Assembly: GCF_002443255.2 (NCBI RefSeq)
Contig: NW_019211458.1
Location: 17,417,939-17,481,938, forward strand
DNA from: Varroa destructor
Lineage: Eukaryota > Arthropoda > Arachnida > Mesostigmata > Varroidae
Direction: 5' to 3'
DNA: 64,000 bases
The stretch's first letter is position 1, and the number at the start of each line of letters is the position of its first letter. Made by a program: the position numbers and the translations under genes. Of this stretch, positions 58,973 through 64,000 are shown piece after piece. The notes beneath the pieces are model-generated. The model was not told where the DNA came from. It ran no database searches and worked only from the letters and a program-made list of their open reading frames with translations.

Positions 58973-59302
58973 CTACCTATAAGACCTGCCTACGAATATT
59001 ATGTTATGTTCTATATTGTTTGGATACATATCAGTAAAATATGAATTCTTAGACATCTCCTTATAGCGTGCCTGGAGCCAACTGTCCGACAAGATACGAA
59101 ACGGCGGTACCGCACGTAAAGCTTTTTTGCAAGCTAGAAAACATTTACTTATTAGTGAAACCAGGTTCTGAACGAAGGGAGCATATTTATGTTGGTAGTA
59201 GTATGTAGCCACTACAATATATATTTTATTATCATTAGAGCATTCTTCGAAATTATCTTTATATGAAGAAGTCATTAAAAGAAACACTTTGCTATAAAGC
59301 AT
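58973..59302 (-). CDS. ATG open frame of 109 codons, unknown
   Basis: ATG at 59302 opens 109 codons. It has an acidic segment after residue 14 (KDNFEECSNDNK), an aromatic middle and a basic C-terminal third. It overlaps the end of another minus frame (59275-59520), with the two in different phases. No domain or membrane helix is certain; length is within chance range. Confidence 0.2.
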   Translation of the reverse strand: MLYSKVFLLMTSSYKDNFEECSNDNKIYIVVATYYYQHKYAPFVQNLVSLISKCFLACKKALRAVPPFRILSDSWLQARYKEMSKNSYFTDMYPNNIEHNIIFVGRSYR

Positions 59303-59452
59303 CCGGCAATCTCCTCTATCGGAGTCTGACCGAAGTGCGTTTTGCTAAATTTATTTGGATTTTCCCTACGGATCCATAAAATGGCGTGGCTACACTTAAT
59401 GATAGCAAGAATAGAGCAATTTAACGACGCTAAATGATTGAACGAGTAATTA

Positions 59453-59692
59453 ATGGGCAGCCAGGTTACAAGTTCAAAGGCCGTAGAAGGCTTCGTTAAG
59501 CACGTAACTAGCGATACCACTGGATTTCACAGCCTTTGCGGAGCTGTTGCGCGACTATTGGGTGCATCGATGTATGGCGGAAGCGACCGTGTCACTGAAC
59601 GTTTACAAAATAGATTAAAAAATTATTATCCGCTATGGGTTATAGAGGCGTTTTCAAGCCGGGTATCGCAACGCTCACCTATAATAATATAA
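59453..59692 (+). CDS. ATG open frame of 79 codons, unknown
   Basis: ATG at 59453 opens 79 codons in a GC-richer stretch. The peptide is Gly/Ser/Val-rich and balanced (SSKAVEGFVKHVTSD, then GGSDRVTERLQNRLKN). Composition resembles a soluble helical protein. The minus frame 59275-59520 overlaps and is also open. No family recognised and no splice site is decisive. Confidence 0.28.
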   Translation: MGSQVTSSKAVEGFVKHVTSDTTGFHSLCGAVARLLGASMYGGSDRVTERLQNRLKNYYPLWVIEAFSSRVSQRSPIII

Positions 59693-60030
59693 TAGATTCG
59701 GTCCGAACGCAACGCTTTCGATGAAGCGCGCTATGCAGCCCGGTGGCGATGCAGTGAAAGGACGGATCCCTGTCTGTTTAATTAGTTATAGCAGAAAATG
59801 TTACTAGATACGTATTTATCAATAGGCTCCGACTGATTTGGATCCAAAGGTACAACACTGTCGTATATAGCGCGTCGTCCATTTACATTTGTAAATAGAA
59901 AAGTGACAGGCTTAATGTCGGCAACGATTAGACCAACAAACAAATCAGTAAGAACGAGCTATGGTCCTGTACGGGCGTGGATCGTATGCTTAAACACATA
60001 CGTGGATAGCGTGATAATTCAGAAACATAA

Positions 60031-60312
60031 TCTGTTCACCATATTCATCATGTCCTGATAAATCAGAATTTTCTATTGGATCATCAGTTAATACAAAAGC
60101 TAACAGACTTCGCAATGAGTACGCCTACGATACGTCCCATTACTCTATTATTACGGGCGATTGAGGCGCATTACACTGCACAGTGTAATGCCCCCGTAAA
60201 AAATCAAAGAGAAACAATTTATTTCTTTCATTCATTTTTTCTTAATTATTTTGTAATATCTTGGCGTTTTCGCCTATCGTTGGCGATAGTGCGTAATTTG
60301 TTGCAGCATTAA
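60031..60312 (+). CDS. exon candidate, helical segment over a palindrome
   Basis: The frame is open from just after a TAA at 60030 to a stop at 60312 (94 codons). The first 50 residues look helical and protein-like (LLDHQLIQKLTDFAMST, then RPITLLLRAIEAHYTAQ); the last 40 are Phe-rich and less convincing. The 60151-60199 palindrome lies inside the coding-like part. There is no ATG near the start, and no strong acceptor was seen. Confidence 0.25.
   Translation, partial: SVHHIHHVLINQNFLLDHQLIQKLTDFAMSTPTIRPITLLLRAIEAHYTAQCNAPVKNQRETIYFFHSFFLNYFVISWRFRLSLAIVRNLLQH
60151..60199. repeat. bulged palindrome, 11-bp core
   Basis: GCATTACACTG (60168-60178) and CAGTGTAATGC (60181-60191) are perfect reverse complements around a CA spacer. 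Outside them TTACGGG (60151-60157) pairs with CCCGTAA (60193-60199), leaving a ten-base bulge on the left and one base on the right. Confidence 0.8.
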
Positions 60313-60319
60313 TTAGACT

Positions 60320-61489
60320 TGTCTGTGTTTATAAACTGAGTCTATATAGCGTAATTCAACTAAAAACATTATTATCAACTGAGATCAATTTAAGATGATC
60401 TTTATAGATATTTATATCTATTTAAGAGGCGTAGTCAGTATGTTTGTTATGATGTTGATTTTATTGGAGATCGCCGCTATTTCCTTTGTACCATCAAAAC
60501 GATTTAATTAATTTTAATTTGAATGGATCAAACCACTCCCGGTATCTTTTCCTTTGGTGCTTAGAAATGCTTTCACGGCCCTAGTAGAAACTATGCCTAC
60601 GACTTTAGATTAATAATCGGTGAAGCAACAATATGAAAGCAGTGAAGAATCTCCTATAACGATCTAAATGAAAAGCTTTGATCCCGCAAGCGTTATTGGG
60701 TTCGTTTTCGATCTCTCTGGTGGTTTGAACCTCGTGTTTTACTTGAGTGACCCTTAGCCTATAGTAGTATATCGTTCGAAGTATGTCACTTTTTCGCGCT
60801 CTCATCAGGGTTTAACCTTTCGTTAAGTTGAATGTCGTCACTGCCACCTTAGGTATTAAATTTTATAGAACAGATAAAGACCTGATCATTCAAAGGCAAA
60901 GCGGGCACACGATGTCCTGCCGACCTGCCAAGCTTTCGCACACACATAAATAGCTAGCAGAATAACTGGGACATCTGACATTATTTTTAATCTGATCAGT
61001 TTGCTAGGTCTTAATACCATTAGTCACGCCATAGTCGCCTCGACTTTTCACCATGAGTCCGGCTTGTTTATGCTTGCAATGTTATTTTTTTGAATACCCC
61101 CCTTCCCTTTTACGTAACAACGATCACATTATCAGCGTTTAATGCTGGCGTATTTATTTTGTTTCGCAACGCATAGGGTTACTTCTGGTTAATCGTATTT
61201 GTAAGCTTCTAGATAACATACTGTACCTTACTGGCGCATCGTTTTCCTGGAATATTTCGATGATGAACCCATTTTGACGTTGGAAATACTCTGACAAACA
61301 CCAACTAAAAGCTAACCCTTAATTTGTGATGTGCAAGCTCCGATTATGGCAGCTTACGAACGCCGTGTGGGCCCATAGAAAGCGAGAGAGAATCGTGCAG
61401 AGCCTTATTCGCTGCATCGCATATAAAAACGTCGGTCAGAAGACCGTGTTTCCAATAGCCGTTTTAACGCGTTATTTACGACTTACCAT
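60320..61489. other. no supported gene
   Basis: One 66-codon minus frame (60605-60805), no motif. Confidence 0.55.
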
Positions 61490-61558
61490 ATTTTGAATTA
61501 TTCTCCATCTATTCATGTGATGATCGTTGTGTAAATTTGAATAATTTGTTTTGACACT
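61490..61558 (-). CDS. very weak short exon candidate
   Basis: After a GTTAG acceptor, 22 Asn/His-rich codons end at the donor ATATG|GTAAGT. Good donor, poor acceptor, short. Confidence 0.12.
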
Positions 61559-61581
61559 AACTCACACAGTAGGCGTGTGCA

Positions 61582-61658
61582 CAGGAAAAACAAGAGCTCC
61601 CACAGGATAAATTTTCCCCTTGCAAAAAGGAAAATTGATCTTGTTCAGTTTTCCCCTG
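61582..61658. repeat. nested imperfect inverted repeat
   Basis: Inner arms AATTTTCC (61610-61617) and GGAAAATT (61629-61636). Outer arms CAGGAAAAACAAG (61582-61594) pair with 61640-61658 with gaps. Could fold as an approximately 75-base hairpin. Confidence 0.5.
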
Positions 61659-61659
61659 C

Positions 61660-63235
61660 TAGAACGTTTAAACACCTTTATCTTAGAGATTGCACAGGAA
61701 ATGAGAGAAACAATCAAATAGTTGTTGGGCCATTCAGTTGTAAATACTAACTCGAAGACAGGAGCTTGAACCTAGCACGAGAAGACATGCTCGGTAGATA
61801 CTTTCGGCCCTATCATCAAGAGAAACCTTGTGTGTATCGTTTGCATACTAGGTCAATATGAGGGTCTAATAATGAGATTTCAGATTGTCCCAACTTAGAT
61901 CTCCTTGCAGAGCAACTAGCAACAGGTGCACAAATAGATAAATGGGCTAAATTATCCACAGGATATGCTATGTGACCGTTTTTTAAAACCATCTTAAATA
62001 TTTAAGTTTTAAATATTTAGAATGTTCCACGTTGCGAAGCACCCACGCTTGTCGAAGAACAAGAAACGGAAACTTTCCCTCAAGAATCACTTTATACTAT
62101 CCGGGAAGTTTATATTTACCTATTATTTTAAAGTATGGCTGCTTGATGATACTAAATCACAGTAGCATACCTCTATTTTTTGATCGTTCCAGACTGATGT
62201 AATTGAGCTTCACATAGGATACTCCATGAAATTTGACGACCACTCGTGTTGCTATTTAGCTAGATTTAAAGAATTCGTATGAGTTAAGGTATTGATGCCG
62301 ATGACGCCAACTAATTGCAGCGTATGATGGGATCCTCTGTCTAGCCATTTCAAAAAGTCGCCAAAAATTGCATGAGCATTTGCTCGTCTTGCTTCTCATA
62401 CGACTCACAAAGAATGAGTTTGGGATATTAAGGCGTTAGTAGCTCTATTGTTAGAAAAACAGGCTGGCTTGCTATCCGTCTGTATCCGTTAAGAACAGTG
62501 TCAATCAACTTTTCGCTATCACGCGGTAATTTTTTATAATTTATTTTCTTATTTTGTGTCGCCTTTTAAACTATAACAAACCTAAGCCTATAACTGCCCT
62601 AGAAATGCTGCAGACAGGCATCACGACAAAGACCAATAATGATCCTTCAACTGATGCACATTTGCATCTTCTCTATTCTCATATTAAATAATTCTCGAAT
62701 TGACCAGTTCAACAGCAAACAAGCAGATCTTGGACGGTGTCACAAGCACATAGTCTGGCCCTAATCAAGGAGTTACTGTACGTGCCTTTCAAGGCCCCAA
62801 AAAAAAGGTATTGGAGACAATTTCCAATACGTATCGGAACGTAACAACAAAAAACTATAAATCAAAGACGCATGTAATATTAGTGGCTTCTGCTCACTTA
62901 CTCCTCAGCTTAAATCGCGGATATAATATTATATATGACATACATAAATATAGAACATAATGCACTTTTGTTTCGTAGGTTGACCAAGACTCAAGCAGCT
63001 TTTTACTATAACAATAAGACAATGAACAAACGTCCTGAGCTAACCAAAATGAGTAGTAATGATTTCTTGTTGCGCAAAGCTACAGTCTGTTTCTGCTTCG
63101 TGGTCAGTGCCAAATGGCAAATGCTTCGGTGTATCTACAAGGCACTATTGCTACTCGACTGAATCTAATTTAAAGTATCATCCGGTCCTCACGTACTCTT
63201 TCCATCCTATCTATTCATGATGATTTTGATAACGA
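61660..63235. other. no supported gene
   Basis: A 75-codon plus frame (62935-63162) lacks motifs. A palindromic TAAATATTTAA pair lies at 61995-62019. Confidence 0.5.
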
Positions 63236-63240
63236 TAACT

Positions 63241-63533
63241 TCATCGTTCTGCGTGCTTCTTTCCATCTGGCCGGCCAATATATAACCACGGTGAAGCTGT
63301 TTGACGTCTCGCGGCTATTAGTAAATATGCAAACATTCCCTTTGCAGAGCTCGCAGTGCAATGTTCTGCCGCACTAATACCGTTGCACCGTGTACTTAAG
63401 GGCATGCTTAAACAGACAACAACTTTCACCACTTTACTCACCGTTTCTGAACCACCGATATCACCGATTTGCCATTGACTCTCGCTACCATGGCAACATT
63501 CACTTGCTTATCAATAGGCTTATTATCAACAGG
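63241..63533 (-). CDS. two-exon candidate with a 35-bp intron
   Basis: On the minus strand the first exon (63533 down to 63442) follows CAGCGGTAG. It encodes DNKPIDKQVNVAMVARVNGK and more, and ends at the strong donor AAACG|GTGAGT in phase 2. Thirty-five bases later, after a G/T-rich acceptor GTCTGTTTAAG, a frame in the matching phase opens for 54 codons (63406 down to 63241). It contains MPLSTRCNGISAAEHCTAS and ends in a basic KKHAER before TGA. The first exon's Val-rich alternating pattern suggests beta structure. Reading through the donor would meet a stop at once, which supports splicing. A 35-bp intron is unusually short. The plus frame 63390-63620 is taken as a shadow. No family recognised. 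Confidence 0.38.
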
Positions 63534-63619
63534 CTACCGCTGCTGGACAATGAAAGAGACCAACAAAAGACGGCTGAAAGGCTCGTGGCTGATTTTCTGT
63601 GGCACACACAACTCATTTA

Positions 63620-64000
63620 GCCGCTTTAGTAGCTACATTTAACTCACTTTATCATACTCTCATTCGACCTATTAATGTTCACCCTTACCATACGTTGTGT
63701 CAGATACTCCCAATTCTACAGCCTATTTACGAGCCTGCTATCATATGGACGTAGACGAAACAGTCGACACCTATCCTACAGAAGCCACTTTGCGCTTGTA
63801 GCGATGTAACTCAGGAAATTTCTCCTTCCTTTGTAAAAAAAATCTTCCCGAAGGGAATGAATTAATAAGGCGAAGTTTAATTTCATTGAATATTAGAGAA
63901 CGAATGGCTCTTCTTGGTCAGCATCTTTCATAGATTCAATGACGTTAACGTGATGTTGTGCCTTGTTATTCAATGAGAAAATGAAATTATTAGGTATGTT
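63620..64000. other. nothing recognisable
   Basis: AT-rich end of window with no open frame of note. Confidence 0.5.

Noticed and set aside
61765..61830. tRNA-like segment on the minus strand with AGGTTCAAGCTCC
   Set aside because: An acceptor-like stem can be drawn, but it leaves no room for a paired T-arm; anticodon arm absent.
1..64000. CRISPR array, prophage, operon or plasmid features
   Set aside because: No regularly spaced repeats, no gene clusters without introns, no ribosome binding sites; the sequence is eukaryotic in character.

Overview
The window looks like about 64 kb of animal nuclear DNA, probably from an invertebrate. It is AT-rich and has exactly 100 N between positions 6348 and 6447, as in a scaffolded assembly. 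It carries many (TA)n and other microsatellites and long poly-T/poly-A runs. There are no bacterial operons, ribosome binding sites or long open frames. The longest uninterrupted frame is 162 codons (5577-6065, minus) and lacks an ATG start, which is about what chance gives at this base composition. Any genes here must be split into short exons, so most coding calls below are exon candidates. They rest on an open frame next to splice-like sites with matching phase, not on recognised protein families. Taxon cannot be fixed from the sequence; an arthropod such as a mite is a weak guess.

Only two coding signals resemble known families. A 99-bp minus-strand exon candidate at 3847-3945 encodes a peptide like the conserved LxxVLAFGNYL segment of the formin FH2 domain. 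A decayed Gypsy-like LTR retrotransposon lies at about 49.6-50.8 kb on the plus strand. It has capsid-like, zinc-knuckle-like and aspartic-protease-like pieces in gag-pol order, broken by stops and frame changes.

Layout: 0-7 kb has scattered minus-strand candidates, the FH2-like exon and the gap. 7-17 kb is mostly AT-rich and empty, with an interleaved inverted repeat near 9.8 kb. 17-25.5 kb has exon candidates, the best at 22817-23022 (plus), and a diverged dispersed repeat pair. 25.7-28.8 kb is empty apart from a 22-T run. 28.8-29.4 kb holds a two-exon plus-strand candidate. 34.1-37.0 kb is the most gene-like part: a divergent pair of small ATG frames 82 bp apart, followed by plus-strand exon candidates with strong splice sites. 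37-45 kb is repeat-rich and almost without genes. 45.5 kb has a minus-strand coding-like block in two frames. 49.6-50.8 kb is the retroelement. 51.7-55.7 kb has two GC-richer islands. 58.5-63.5 kb has more exon candidates, a bulged palindrome and a pair of minus-strand exons separated by 35 bp.

I found no tRNA, rRNA, CRISPR array, complete transposon or recognisable new biological system. The genes cannot be tied into a shared pathway. The items most worth checking are the 34-37 kb cluster, the FH2-like exon and the retroelement remnant.
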